64,000 bases of DNA from Halorussus limi (GTDB lineage Archaea > Halobacteriota > Halobacteria > Halobacteriales > Haladaptataceae). Position numbers and translations under genes: made by a program. This document shows positions 17,586 to 26,900 of the stretch, piece after piece; the stretch's first letter is position 1; the number at the start of each line of letters is the position of its first letter. The stretch spans positions 1,815,626-1,879,625 of the forward strand of contig NZ_CP096659.1 in NCBI RefSeq assembly GCF_023238205.1. The letters are read 5' to 3'. The notes under the pieces were generated by a model that had not been told where the DNA came from, did no database searches, and worked only from the letters and a program-made list of their open reading frames with translations.

Positions 17586-18269
17586 CTACTGCTCTATCGC
17601 GTCGAGAACGCTCTTCTCACCGTTTGTCTCGACGCCCGCGTCCTCCAGCAGGCGCTCGGCGTACTTCGCGATAACGTCGACTTCGAGGTGGACCGGGTCG
17701 CCGACCGACTTCGTCGAGAGGTTGGTAATCTTTCGCGTCTCCGGGATGACGGCGACCGAGAAGCGGTCTCCGCCGCTCTCGGCGTCGTCGGACCCTGCGG
17801 AGTTTCCGCTTGCGGGCTTTCGCTCGGCGACGGTGAGGCTGATGCCGTCCACCGTGACCGACCCCTTGTCCACCACGTACTTACCGAAGCCCTCGGGGAC
17901 GGCGAACTCGTACGTCCAGTCCTCGCCGACCTCCTCGATGTCGGTGATTTCGGCGGTCGCGTCGACGTGGCCCTGCACGATGTGGCCGTCGAAGCGTCCG
18001 TCGGCGGGCATCGCGCGTTCGAGGTTCACCGCGTCGCCCGCCTCGACCTCGCCGAGATAGGTCTTGTCCACGGTCTCGCTGGCGAGGAACACCTCGAACC
18101 AGTCGTCTTCGAACTCCTCGACGGTGAGACAGACCCCGCTGACGCTGATGCTCTGGCCGCGGTCGAGGTTTCGAGTCACGTCCTCGCCCGCGATGCGGAG
18201 GCGTCGGCCCTCCTCGGTCACGGTCACGTCGCGAACCTCGCCGGCCTCCTCAACGATTCCGGTAAACAT
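17586..18269 (-). CDS. ribE: Riboflavin synthase, alpha-subunit type
   Basis: 227 residues with two lumazine-binding repeats. It begins with the diagnostic MFTGIVEEAGEV, contains the repeat-1 element SVSGVCLTVEEF and the repeat-2 element TVDGISLTVAER, and the inter-domain GHIVQGHVDATAEI. The enzyme dismutates two 6,7-dimethyl-8-ribityllumazine molecules into riboflavin. A Gly/Ser/acid insertion (KPASGNSAGSDDAESGG) lies in the second domain. Many other archaea use an unrelated RibC-type enzyme; haloarchaea have the bacterial-like type. No other riboflavin genes are adjacent. Confidence 0.95.
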   Translation of the reverse strand: MFTGIVEEAGEVRDVTVTEEGRRLRIAGEDVTRNLDRGQSISVSGVCLTVEEFEDDWFEVFLASETVDKTYLGEVEAGDAVNLERAMPADGRFDGHIVQGHVDATAEITDIEEVGEDWTYEFAVPEGFGKYVVDKGSVTVDGISLTVAERKPASGNSAGSDDAESGGDRFSVAVIPETRKITNLSTKSVGDPVHLEVDVIAKYAERLLEDAGVETNGEKSVLDAIEQ

Positions 18270-18544
18270 ACCAGATTTGTGGCGCCGGTCGGGTGAAAAG
18301 CGTTCCGGAGTTGGGGTAGTTCGGCCCGCAGACTCGTCGGAGACGCACTCCGCGGGGGTACGTCAGTGGCGTGCGTCCGTCGTCGCTCGCGTTGCGTAAT
18401 CGCAACCACCAACGTACTACCACCCGGACGTATTTATCTGTTCTAAACAAATATCTATAATTGGTAGAGATACCTCATCCGTCGTGGCCGGTCGTCGGCC
18501 CGCGCCCGCGGGATTTTTGACGGCCCGCCCGGAACCACCGGGTG

Positions 18545-18790
18545 ATGAGTAAACGGGGCATCCTCGGTACGCTTCAACTCGCGGCGACGCTCGTGTTCGC
18601 GCTCCCCGTCGGTCTTCTCGGCGTCCAGTTCCTCGCGAACGGCGAGGTCCTGCTCGGCGGCGGATTCGTCGCCGTGGCGGTCCTGATGGTCGTGCTGGAG
18701 GAGTATCTGACGACGCCGACCGACGTCCCGGGCGCAGTGGCCGAGAAGACGGTCGGGAAAGTCGCCAAGACGCCCGACGACGAGGAGTGA
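18545..18790 (+). CDS. Small two-helix membrane protein, DUF7533-like
   Basis: 81 residues with two hydrophobic helices (LQLAATLVFALPVGLLGVQFL and LLGGGFVAVAVLMVVLEEYL) and a charged C-terminus (VAKTPDDEE). It matches a conserved haloarchaeal family I recall as DUF7533. The ATG at 18545 is about 27 nt downstream of a GATTTTT element near 18511-18517, consistent with a leaderless transcript. Function unknown. Confidence 0.75.
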   Translation: MSKRGILGTLQLAATLVFALPVGLLGVQFLANGEVLLGGGFVAVAVLMVVLEEYLTTPTDVPGAVAEKTVGKVAKTPDDEE

Positions 18791-18912
18791 CGGAGCGGAG
18801 CGTCCTCTCGTGCGGGGTGACGGGGTACGACGTAACGCAGTCGAGACGATGTAGTGCGACGGAAGGCGGCCAACGGTCGGTTCGACGGCGGCGAGAAGCG
18901 GTGACGTGACGA

Positions 18913-21900
18913 CTACGTGTCAGTCGGCTCGCTATCACCGCCGTCGGTGACCGTGGGCTTCGACTGGAACTCCGATTCCGCGCCGAACTGCCGGTCGGTC
19001 GAGCCCGCGTCGTCGTCCACGTCGAACTCGTCGACCAGTTCCTTGAGGGCGTCCGCGGAGTCCGAGACCGTCTCGACGTTCCGCGAGACGTCGTTGATTG
19101 CCGCAGTCTGCTCCTGCGTCGCCGACGAGACGGAACTCGCTTCGGCGGCGGTCTGTTGGCTCACGCTGGACACCTCGTCCACCATCGCCACGACTTCCTC
19201 CGTGGAGACCGCCTGGTCTTCGGCGGCCTCGGAAATCTCCTCGACGCCGTGTTCGGCTTCCTGTACCGCCCCGGCGATGTCGTCGAACATCTCGATGGCG
19301 TCTCCGATGGTCTCGGAACCGGTCTCGACTCGCTCCTGCATCGAGCGCATGTCGCCGACGGTGTCGTCGGTGTGGGCCTGAATCTCGTCGATGAGGCTCT
19401 CGACCTCTTCGGTCGCGTCGCCGGCCTCGCTCGCCAGCGATTTGATCTCGTTGGCCACGACCGCGAACCCCTCGCCGGCCTCGCCCGCCCGTGCGGCCTC
19501 GATGGAGGCGTTGAGCGCGAGGAGGTTGGTCTGCTCGGCGATGTCCGTGATCAACTGGACGATGTCGTTTATCTCCTCTATCTGGCTCTCCAGGCTCTCG
19601 ACCTGCTCGACGGCGGTGTCGGCCTCCGATTCGATGGCCGAAATCTCCGCGGTCGCGTCGGCGGCGTGTTCGCGGCCCCGGTCGGCGAGTTCCGCCGCCT
19701 CGTTGGCGGTCTCGACCACGCCGTCGGCCGACGAGGCGACCTCCTCGATGGTGGCCGACAGGTCGTTCATCTCGCTCGCCGCGGCCTGTAGCTGTTCGGT
19801 CTGCTGTTCGGCCCCGAACGCGATTTCCTCGACGGACTCGGCGGTCTCCTGACTCGCGGCCTCTATCTGCTGGGCGCTGGTCGCTGTCTCGTCGCTCACG
19901 CGTGCGAAGCGGTCGGCGAAGTCCTTGACCTCGGCCAGACTGCTCTCGATTTCGGTGAGTCCGGCGTCCAGATCCGCCATCACCTCGCCGTACTGGCCCG
20001 GCAGTTCCGCGTCCACGTCCTGGTCGAGCGTTCCCTCGCGCAACTGCTCGCTGGCGTCCTGAATCCGGTCGAAACTCGCCCCGAGTTGTTCGACGCCGGT
20101 TTCGAGGTCCGCGAGGACCGCACCGTACTCGCCGGGGAGGTCGGTATCGACGGTCTGGTCGAGGCGACCCTCCCGTATCTGCTGGCTGGTCCGGCGAATC
20201 TCGTCGAACCCGACCTGTAGCTTCTCGATGCCCTCGTCGATGTCGGTCATTATCGCGCCGTACTCGCCGGGGAGGTCGGTGTCGACCTCCTGGTCTAGCG
20301 TCCCCTCGCCGAGGTTCTCGCTGACGGCCTGCAGTTCCGCGACCTGCGTTCGGAGGTTCCCCTGCATCTCGTCGAACGCCTCGACGAGTTCCCCGATTTC
20401 GTCGTCGGACGCGTCGATGTCGGTCTCCTCGTCGAAGCGCCCTTGGGCGAGCGCGGTCGCTCGGTCCCGAATCTGCTCTATCGGCGTCGAGAAGTACTCC
20501 GCCGCCTTGTACCCCAGTCCGACGACGGCCACGATGAGACCGGCGACGAGCAGGAGGACGAAGTTCCGGGCGGAGGTCGTCCGGTCGCGAAGGTCCTCTC
20601 TCAGCGCGGCGGCCGGCGCTTTCACGTCGCTCTCGGGAACCGTTCCCAGTAGCGCGAACTGTCTGTCCCCGAACTGGAGCGGAGTGTAGGACACGTAGTA
20701 CCGACTCTCGGTACCGCCCTCGGTTCGCGTGTACGTGTTCAGTCCGGTCTCGCCCGCCAGTATTCGCTCGTCGGCCAGCGTGGCCAGCGACCCCGCGTAG
20801 GACTCGTCGTCGATGTTCGCGCCCGAATCGATCACCGACTGGTCGGGGTGGCTCAGCACCCGACCCTCGTCGTTCACGACAGTCAGGTGGCCGGTTTCGC
20901 CGACCGTGACGTGGTTCGTCATCGCGGTGAGGATGCTGTAGTTGAACCTGAGTGCGACGGTTCCCGCGAACTCGCCGTCGTGATACACCGGCGTCGTAAT
21001 GTACGCCACTTGCTTGCCGCCGACCGACCGGACGTCGCCGAAGTGGACTGCCCCTTTCTCCAGGGACTTCGTCCGATTGAACCAGGCGGTGTCGGCGTAC
21101 GAGGTACCGGCGACCGACTCGGTCGTGACCTCGTCCCCGCTGGTTTGCGCTCGGAGGACGCCCTGCCCCTCCTCGTCGGTCAGGATAATCTCGTCGTAGG
21201 CCCGCACCGACTCGCCGCCGACCGAGACGGTTCTGGTGTTGAGATAACTCCGGAACGACTCGTTGATTCCGTCACGCGCGTTCTGCACGGCGGCGGTCTG
21301 GAGTTCGTAGTAGTAGACGCTGGGCGCGAGCACCCAGTCGAAGTCCTCGTGGTAGGTGTAGGCGATGAACTTGCGCTCCTTCGGGTTCCCCTTCTGGGTG
21401 GTGTCCTCCCAGTCGTACTCGGCGATGCCCCACTTCGTCCCGTTCCGGATAGCGGGGCTCGACTCGACGTTCGACCGGATGTCGTCGAAGACGGTCAACG
21501 AGGCGTCGTTCTTGAGGTTGAACCCGTCTTCGAGGCTGTGGTGGGCGACGATGTTCGAATCGAGGTCGGTCACGTACGCGTAGCCGGTGTCGCCGATGTA
21601 CCCCGGTTGGAACATCTCGGACAGCGTGCCGCTCGGACGAGTTCCGCTCGCGGTCGTTCCCACGAGTATAGTCTCGACCCTGTTCTCTACCTGTTGCTGT
21701 TCGGCCGACGAGAGGTCCTCCCAGTTACGGCCGCCGTACTCCTCTTCGAGAACCGTCTGCTTCGTCGTCTCGATGGTGTCGTGCATCTGGAGCGCGGTGT
21801 ACCCGACCTGCCTCTGACTCTGTCGCTGGATGAGTTCCATCTCACCCGCGCTCGCGGCCTCGTAGTTCTGCACCGAGGTGGACTCCGCCAGCGAGCGCGC

Positions 21901-22122
21901 GTCCACCCGCCGCACGTTGAGCAGGTTCTCGAACTCCTCGGTTCTGGCTTCGACGGTGCCGTTCAGGTCCTTCGTTATCTGGTCTTCGAGGTGCTTCGAA
22001 CTCTGGTCCTGCGCGTACGACCCGATGTCCTGCATGTTCTGGAGTCCGGCCATCCCGACCACCGAAACCGGGACGAGCGAGATGACCAGCAACAGCACGA
22101 TGAGTTTCGTCCGTATCTTCAT
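18913..22122 (-). CDS. Methyl-accepting chemotaxis protein with dCache sensor and repeated HAMP-like region
   Basis: 1,069 residues, long for a haloarchaeal transducer. Membrane helix 1 is residues 7-27 and helix 2 about 518-540; between them is a large extracellular dCache-type sensor ([41 protein letters not shown]). A HAMP domain follows, then three tandem units about 46 residues apart sharing LDQ-VD-(D/E)LPG-YG, then the signalling domain whose hairpin tip is [19 protein letters not shown] near residue 860. It should signal to CheA/CheW for taxis. Unlike most neighbours it has a good Shine-Dalgarno, GGAGGGG, a few nt before the ATG, and a long leader. The ligand is unknown. Confidence 0.95.
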   Translation of the reverse strand: MKIRTKLIVLLLVISLVPVSVVGMAGLQNMQDIGSYAQDQSSKHLEDQITKDLNGTVEARTEEFENLLNVRRVDARSLAESTSVQNYEAASAGEMELIQRQSQRQVGYTALQMHDTIETTKQTVLEEEYGGRNWEDLSSAEQQQVENRVETILVGTTASGTRPSGTLSEMFQPGYIGDTGYAYVTDLDSNIVAHHSLEDGFNLKNDASLTVFDDIRSNVESSPAIRNGTKWGIAEYDWEDTTQKGNPKERKFIAYTYHEDFDWVLAPSVYYYELQTAAVQNARDGINESFRSYLNTRTVSVGGESVRAYDEIILTDEEGQGVLRAQTSGDEVTTESVAGTSYADTAWFNRTKSLEKGAVHFGDVRSVGGKQVAYITTPVYHDGEFAGTVALRFNYSILTAMTNHVTVGETGHLTVVNDEGRVLSHPDQSVIDSGANIDDESYAGSLATLADERILAGETGLNTYTRTEGGTESRYYVSYTPLQFGDRQFALLGTVPESDVKAPAAALREDLRDRTTSARNFVLLLVAGLIVAVVGLGYKAAEYFSTPIEQIRDRATALAQGRFDEETDIDASDDEIGELVEAFDEMQGNLRTQVAELQAVSENLGEGTLDQEVDTDLPGEYGAIMTDIDEGIEKLQVGFDEIRRTSQQIREGRLDQTVDTDLPGEYGAVLADLETGVEQLGASFDRIQDASEQLREGTLDQDVDAELPGQYGEVMADLDAGLTEIESSLAEVKDFADRFARVSDETATSAQQIEAASQETAESVEEIAFGAEQQTEQLQAAASEMNDLSATIEEVASSADGVVETANEAAELADRGREHAADATAEISAIESEADTAVEQVESLESQIEEINDIVQLITDIAEQTNLLALNASIEAARAGEAGEGFAVVANEIKSLASEAGDATEEVESLIDEIQAHTDDTVGDMRSMQERVETGSETIGDAIEMFDDIAGAVQEAEHGVEEISEAAEDQAVSTEEVVAMVDEVSSVSQQTAAEASSVSSATQEQTAAINDVSRNVETVSDSADALKELVDEFDVDDDAGSTDRQFGAESEFQSKPTVTDGGDSEPTDT

Positions 22123-22426
22123 CGTCTCCCCTCCGTCCGAGACGGGTCAGGTCTCTCGACGCGGTGGTTCTGTCGACCGATGGGCAGACCGCCCCGGCCC
22201 CGGATTTTGTCAACGTGTGTCTCACTAAACGTTCCCATAGGAGTACCAGCAAAAACCGTTCATTTAAACGTTGGCCTCAGATTTTTAGGTGCGATAACCT
22301 CAGATTTAATTACCCAACTTATTGTATAGCATAATTATAATATATTAGACATCGCCCCCGGCTCACGTCGTCGGGGTCGGCTCGTCGAAATTCGAGAAAC
22401 AGCGACGACCGGAACCGGCGACCGAC
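22123..22426. promoter_or_regulatory. Intergenic region upstream of the chemoreceptor gene
   Basis: This gap of about 300 bp holds no gene I can support. On the minus strand, a Shine-Dalgarno lies just before the chemoreceptor ATG, and a TATA-like TTTAAA lies at 22263-22268, implying a leader of roughly 110 nt. Two direct copies of CCTCAGATTT (22275-22284 and 22298-22307) lie 23 bp apart just upstream of that box. Beyond them a very AT-rich tract runs to about 22350, between the two minus-strand genes, and may also serve as terminator region for the helicase gene. Confidence 0.5.
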
Positions 22427-24253
22427 TTACTGGGCGGGCGGTTCCGAGACTTCTTCCAGCACGTCCGCGACGCCCTTTCCGTTGCGCTCGTTGTAGAGCA
22501 GCACGTCGATGGGCAGGGTCGGCGCGCCGCCGACCAGATTCTCCATGACGACGAGGCGCTCGCGGGCGCGGGACATGCCGACGTAGAACACGCGGCGCTC
22601 GTTGTCGGTCAGGACCGGCACGGGGTCGGTCGTGGAGTTGAACTCCTCGCCGTCCACCGGACCGTCCACCGTGGCGGCCATCTGCTCGACCACCTTCTCG
22701 GTCAGGTCCGTGGCGACGAAGACGTGGTCGGCCTCGCGACCCTTCGCGGAGTGGATGGTGCCGATGCGGACGCGGTCGGCCTCCATTCCCTCGTAGTCGC
22801 CGCCGAAGTAGGCCCGCATCGAGTTCTTCTGGAAACTCGTGACCTTTCGAACCATGTCGGCGGCCGAGGCCGGACCGGGCATGAACGGGGCGAAGTCGGT
22901 CACGAAGTCGGGGTCGACCTCGATTTCGGCGAGGTCGTCGGTGTCTGCCTCCTCCTTTCGCTCGTCGATGGCGTCGAAGAGGTCGTCTCGCTCGCTGGTG
23001 CCGAACGCCGAGTCCTGAAGCATGTCGGCGAGTCGCCGGGCCTGAAGGCCGGTAATCGGCTCCTCGTCGTCTATCTTCTCGACCGCGTCGACGTACTGCT
23101 GGAGGCGGTCGGTCCACATGCGCTGGTCGGTCAGGCACTTGAACGGGATGCCCTCGTCGATGAACTCGTCGATGAACCGGAACATCTGGTAGCGCGCCCG
23201 GAACAGCAACATCAGGGTGCCGTCGTGTTCTTCGATGGTGTACCGGACGTTCCGGACGAGTTCGAGCATCGAGGGGCTATCGACCTGTTCGACGGTGCCG
23301 CCCTGCTTGCGCGGCGAGAGGTTCTTCTCTTGGCGTTTCTCGATGTGGTGGACCTCCTGCTGGACGACCCGCAGAATCTCGGAGGGGAGTCGGTGGGAGG
23401 TGTCCAAAATCACGTCGTCGCCGCCCTCTTCGAGCAGCAGGCCCGGGTCCGCGCCCTGCCACGCGTAGACGACCTGGTCGTCGTCGCCCGCGATGAGGAC
23501 CTTCTCCATGTGGGGCTTCCACTCCTCGTACACGTCGTACTGGAGGCTGGTGATGTCCTGAAACTCGTCGATGACGAGGTAGTCGACGTTCGGGAGGAGC
23601 GACCGCTGGCGCACGCGCTGGAGCATGTCCGCGAAGCCGACGAGGTCGTTCTCGCCCTTGTAGTTTCGCCACCCACGGATGGCCTCGGGCACGTCGAGTC
23701 GGTCGTCGTCGCTGGGCCACGTCGGGGTGTACTTGTTCCCCTCTTGGGAGTTCGGGTCGATGTCCGGCGGCAGGCGGACCTCCTCGTCGTTCCACTGGAA
23801 GGGCACGTCGTACCAGTCGGCCACGTCGCGGCGGGTCCGCTGGAGCCACTGGCTCGTGGCGATAATCTTGTTGCCGAGCGTGGTCGAACGCGCGGTCCGG
23901 CGGCCCGCGCCGCTGTACTCGTCCTCGAACTCGATGCCGAAGTCCTCGCAGAACTCCTTCTTGTCGGACTCGCCGACCACGTCGTTCCGAGAGAGGTCCA
24001 GCAGTTCGTAGGCCTTCGCGTGCATCGTGCAGACCGACCCCTGCAGCGACCGGGGGTTCAAGTCGCGGCGCTCGGCGAGGCGCTCCCGAACCTCGTTGGC
24101 GGCCGCGCGAGTGTACGAGACCAGCAGAATGTCGTTGACGCCGACGCCCTCTTGGTCGAGCAGACCTTCGACCCTGTCGAGCAGTTCGGTGGTCTTCCCG
24201 CTACCGGGGCCACCGAACAGACGGGTCACTCGTTCTTCCGTATCTTGGCTCAT
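22427..24253 (-). CDS. UvrD/Rep-type superfamily 1 DNA helicase
   Basis: 608 residues. Walker A is FGGPGSGKTTEL at residues 13-24. Motif II appears as VIDEFQDITSLQYD (DEFQD), motif III as AGDDDQVVYAWQGA, motif IV/V elements as LMLLFRARYQMFRF and GTIHSAKGREADHVFVA, and motif VI as VFYVGMSRARERLVV. This is a 3'-5' SF1A helicase of the PcrA/UvrD/Rep group, somewhat shorter than bacterial UvrD (about 720), with a reduced 2B region. It likely acts in repair or removal of replication blocks. The start is the ATG of MSQDTEER at 24253. Confidence 0.92.
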   Translation of the reverse strand: MSQDTEERVTRLFGGPGSGKTTELLDRVEGLLDQEGVGVNDILLVSYTRAAANEVRERLAERRDLNPRSLQGSVCTMHAKAYELLDLSRNDVVGESDKKEFCEDFGIEFEDEYSGAGRRTARSTTLGNKIIATSQWLQRTRRDVADWYDVPFQWNDEEVRLPPDIDPNSQEGNKYTPTWPSDDDRLDVPEAIRGWRNYKGENDLVGFADMLQRVRQRSLLPNVDYLVIDEFQDITSLQYDVYEEWKPHMEKVLIAGDDDQVVYAWQGADPGLLLEEGGDDVILDTSHRLPSEILRVVQQEVHHIEKRQEKNLSPRKQGGTVEQVDSPSMLELVRNVRYTIEEHDGTLMLLFRARYQMFRFIDEFIDEGIPFKCLTDQRMWTDRLQQYVDAVEKIDDEEPITGLQARRLADMLQDSAFGTSERDDLFDAIDERKEEADTDDLAEIEVDPDFVTDFAPFMPGPASAADMVRKVTSFQKNSMRAYFGGDYEGMEADRVRIGTIHSAKGREADHVFVATDLTEKVVEQMAATVDGPVDGEEFNSTTDPVPVLTDNERRVFYVGMSRARERLVVMENLVGGAPTLPIDVLLYNERNGKGVADVLEEVSEPPAQ

Positions 24254-24361
24254 TACCACAATCCCAAGAGCCCCGTACTCATAAAACGATGTGAATCGAA
24301 CCGGCGGTCGAAATCGACTACGGCGCGGCCGCTCGGCGGGGGTCGCGCGGCCGAAAACCCG

Positions 24362-24523
24362 CTAGGAGGTGTTGCGCGGCGACCGGGCCTCGCGCACTTC
24401 GCTACCGTCTCGAATCTTGTCCTCGCATTCGGGGCAGACTCGCGGATTGTCGACCTCTCGCGGCGTGAACACTCGCGCGTACGCTTCGGTCACGAACGAA
24501 CCGCAGTTCTGGCACTCAGGCAT
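24362..24523 (-). CDS. DUF7563 mini zinc-finger protein
   Basis: A 53-residue protein with two CxxC knuckles: CQNC at residues 4-7 and CPEC at 30-33, with the conserved middle FVTEAYARVFTP and the tail RDGSEVREARSP. It matches the haloarchaeal DUF7563 family. Such one-domain zinc proteins are abundant in haloarchaea and some affect growth or adherence phenotypes. A minus-strand TATA-like stretch lies 25-35 bp upstream of the ATG. The gene sits just upstream of the helicase gene, in the same direction. Confidence 0.85.
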   Translation of the reverse strand: MPECQNCGSFVTEAYARVFTPREVDNPRVCPECEDKIRDGSEVREARSPRNTS

Positions 24524-24783
24524 TTCTCTTGTTCCACTACGGAAATCTTACACTATATTTCTATCGACACCGAACGCAACGTCTCGTTACCGCGATTAAG
24601 CGCCTCTTGCCCCCTCGCGGCGGTTTCCGCGAGACTGGATGAAAATACTGTAATTACTGTTTCCGGACTAGTCCGGGTTCACCCCAGACGTGGGACCGGT
24701 TGATGTAGCACGACTGCCGGCGCTCTGCGTCCTCCGAACGGCCGTCGCGCGGCGACCGGTCGCACGAGGTGGTCGCCCGAGCG

Positions 24784-24912
24784 TCACCCGAGCAACCGCA
24801 TCACGATGCCTACCCCGATGGTGAGGACGCCGAGAATCGTGGCGACCGGCGGAATCGGGACGAACAGCAGGACGACTCCCGCGAGGATGACGAGCGTCGA
24901 GAATCGGACCAT
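24784..24912 (-). CDS. 42-residue single-pass or hairpin membrane protein
   Basis: MVRFSTLVILAGVVLLFVP followed by IPPVATILGVLTIGVGIVM and a short end RLLG. Two hydrophobic stretches are separated by a proline pair, typical of small haloarchaeal transporter-like proteins that are widely conserved but uncharacterised. The ORF is complete, with ATG and TGA, and all third positions follow the halophile bias. Function unknown. Confidence 0.6.
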   Translation of the reverse strand: MVRFSTLVILAGVVLLFVPIPPVATILGVLTIGVGIVMRLLG

Positions 24913-25029
24913 ACGCGCCGTACGACTCCGAGTCGGAAATCGGTTGTCACGGTCTGCGCGCGGTCGCGCGCCGAAAAAAGCGTCGGTCGTCTGAAGCGGT
25001 ACGCTGCACCGAGGAGGGGCCGGCCGAGT

Positions 25030-25206
25030 CTACGGTCGCCAACCGCATACCGAGCACTCGCTGGCCGACGTATCGTGAAGCCCGCTACACTCCGGACACT
25101 GTTTCTTGTTGTGGTCCTCTTGCCAGCCGACTGTCTCCGTCTCGTGGCCACGCTCGGACAGGAATTCGTCGAAAACGTCGTCGTCGCCGGTCGGTGCGGT
25201 CGCCAT
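25030..25206 (-). CDS. HVO_0416 family zinc-finger protein
   Basis: 58 residues from the ATG at 25206 (MATAPTGDDDVFDEFL). The second half carries CPEC and CSVC knuckles in the conserved KKQCPECSGLHDTSASECSVCGW arrangement, shown here in two parts: KKQCPECSGLHD and ECSVCGWRP. It matches the HVO_0416 family of haloarchaeal micro-proteins. A textbook TATA box, GTTATATA on the minus strand at 25231-25238, lies 27 nt from the ATG, so the mRNA is leaderless and the longer ORF start at 25230 is rejected. Function unknown. Confidence 0.9.
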   Translation of the reverse strand: MATAPTGDDDVFDEFLSERGHETETVGWQEDHNKKQCPECSGLHDTSASECSVCGWRP

Positions 25207-25386
25207 ACATGGTATGCTAATACACACCACTATATAACCGTGTTGGTGTAACAGGCGGCGTATCGAGGTAACGAAACCGCTGATTTCTCGCGTGGCTCTG
25301 CCTGTCGAACCGGGTAAGATGGGCTTAACGCCGAGAGGGAGAATCGACCGCCAGAAGGAGGTTCGACCGCGCCGCGTCGCCGACCG

Positions 25387-26055
25387 CTACTCGAAGGTCA
25401 CGCCCACGTCGTGCATCCCCTCGTTCTCGACGGCGATGTTGATTAGCAGGGGCGTCAGGCTCTCGACTTCGGCCGCGTTGGCGACGCCGCCCGCCTTCAG
25501 TGCCCGGAGACCGTCGATTTGGTCGGCCAACTGGACCACCGTTCCGACCGCGTCCTCGTCGTCGCCGACGACTAGCGTGTCGAGGTCGAGTTCCACGTCG
25601 AGGTTCGCGAGGCGGTCGGCCGAGAGGTTGTGGAAGGCGCCGACTACCGGCACGCCTTCGGGCGCGGCGTCGGCGACGAGTTTCGTGACGCTCCCGGCCT
25701 TCGGGGGCTTGTAGTGGAACCCCTCGTCGTCGCGGTCCATCCCGACCGCGGGGGAGACCAACACGTCGGCGTCCTCGATGCGGTCGGCGATCGATTCCAC
25801 GAGGTCCCGGACGTGGAACGCGGGCACTGCCAGCACCACCACGTCGGCCCGGTCGGCCGCCATCTCGTTGGCGAACCCCTTGACTTCGCGCTCGACGCCG
25901 ACGCTGTCGAGTTCGGTCTCGTACTCGTCGGCCTTCCCGCGTGCCCTCTCGGGGTCCCGGGACCCGACGAGAATCTCGTGGTCGGTGTCTCGCGCCCACC
26001 GGAGCGCGAGGGCCTGTCCGATGTCGCCGGTTCCGCCGAGGAGTGCGATTCGCAT
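25387..26055 (-). CDS. npdG: NADPH-dependent F420 reductase
   Basis: 222 residues. It begins MRIALLGGTGDIGQALALRWA, the Rossmann motif of the Fno/NpdG family, followed by the NADP-binding segment VGSRDPERAR. Internal family motifs include VVVLAVPAFH, LVSPAVGMDRDDEG and VVGAFHNLSADRLAN. The enzyme passes hydride between NADPH and coenzyme F420. Haloarchaea make F420 but are not methanogens, so it probably supplies F420H2 for reductive steps. The C-terminus TPLLINIAVENEGMHDVGV is the usual end. The in-frame start upstream is rejected because the Rossmann strand must be at the N-terminus. Confidence 0.93.
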   Translation of the reverse strand: MRIALLGGTGDIGQALALRWARDTDHEILVGSRDPERARGKADEYETELDSVGVEREVKGFANEMAADRADVVVLAVPAFHVRDLVESIADRIEDADVLVSPAVGMDRDDEGFHYKPPKAGSVTKLVADAAPEGVPVVGAFHNLSADRLANLDVELDLDTLVVGDDEDAVGTVVQLADQIDGLRALKAGGVANAAEVESLTPLLINIAVENEGMHDVGVTFE

Positions 26056-26090
26056 ACCCCACAGTGGGGCCGGGCCCGGATTAAAGATTC

Positions 26091-26494
26091 TCACTCCGGC
26101 GGGCGTTCGCCGCCGAGTGCGCCCCGAATCCGGTCGTGACCCCGGTTCGCGACTCGACGGCCCGCCGAGAGACCGACCAGCACCGCGGCGGCCTGCCCGA
26201 CCGTCTCGGCGGTCGAATCGGGCGCGGCCACGACCTCCGTCGCCTCCATTCCGAAGTACGAGACGACGAACAGCGTGCAGAAGAACATCGTCAGTCGCCC
26301 GGCGCTCTCGCTCGGAAAGTCGCCGAGTTGCTGCCCGACGTACCAGTAGGCTATCGGAACCCGAGGACCGACGCGCCGACGACGGCGGGGAGTATCCGGG
26401 TGGGGTTCGGCGCGAGGAGCGCGCCGAGCAGGTAACTCAGAAAGCCGCCGATGCCGAGCGTCCACGCCGCGCGCTCGACGGTGCGAAGCCTCAC
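26091..26494 (-). pseudogene. Small membrane protein gene broken by a frameshift
   Basis: Starting from the GTG at 26494, the frame reads VRLRTVERAAWTLGIGGFL, then LLGALLAPNPTRILPAVVG and ends at TAG (26351-26353). The adjacent frame continues without a break as PIAYWYVGQQLGDFPSE and FFCTLFVVSYFGMEA down to 26091. Inserting one base near 26356 joins both into one protein of about 134 residues with four hydrophobic helices. The GTG overlaps the stop of the upstream gene (GTGA), so the pair was built as an operon. The upstream gene encodes a similar protein (shared LGALL-P-P-T layout). It is either a decayed copy or a sequencing error. Confidence 0.65.
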
Positions 26495-26865
26495 GACTCG
26501 CTCACCGCCTCGCGGTCGCGGAGTCGTTCGAGTCCGCCGAAGTACGCCATCCACGCGGCGAAAACGACACCCGCCAGCGTGAACGCGGAGCGGACGCCGG
26601 AGGCGGATTCGAGACCGACCGCGAACGCCGTCGCTTGCCACGCGAGTCCGACGACGACGATTACGCCGACGAACAGGAGGTAGCGACGCCACCACGGCGT
26701 GACCGACGGGTCACCGTAGAGCCAGAGCGTCGAGAGTGCCACGAGAAACGCCGGGACAGCGTACAGCAACTGCGTGAAGGGGTCCGGCGGAGTGAGAAGA
26801 GCGCCGAGCGCGAACGAAATCACGAGGGCGTCGGGCACCGCACTTCCGAGTCGGGACCAGTCCAT
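26491..26865 (-). CDS. Predicted four-helix membrane protein, function unknown
   Basis: 124 residues, start MDWSRLGSAVPDALVIS. Four hydrophobic helices: around residues 13-30, 35-52, 64-84 and 92-112, with a short charged C-terminus (LRDREAVSES). Its N-terminal helix pair (FALGALLTPPDPFTQLLYAVP) resembles the downstream, frameshifted gene, suggesting tandem duplication. No characterised family recognised. The stop codon overlaps the downstream GTG by 4 bp. Confidence 0.7.
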   Translation of the reverse strand: MDWSRLGSAVPDALVISFALGALLTPPDPFTQLLYAVPAFLVALSTLWLYGDPSVTPWWRRYLLFVGVIVVVGLAWQATAFAVGLESASGVRSAFTLAGVVFAAWMAYFGGLERLRDREAVSES

Positions 26866-26900
26866 GTCGGACTCGCCGGACCCGAACCCCAAAAGTCCCC

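Noticed and set aside
18427-18475. AT-rich patch with TGTT-CTA-AACA palindrome upstream of ribE, considered as an FMN riboswitch or riboflavin operator
   Set aside because: No FMN riboswitch structure is recognisable, and it is about 160 bp from the ribE start, so a link is not supported.
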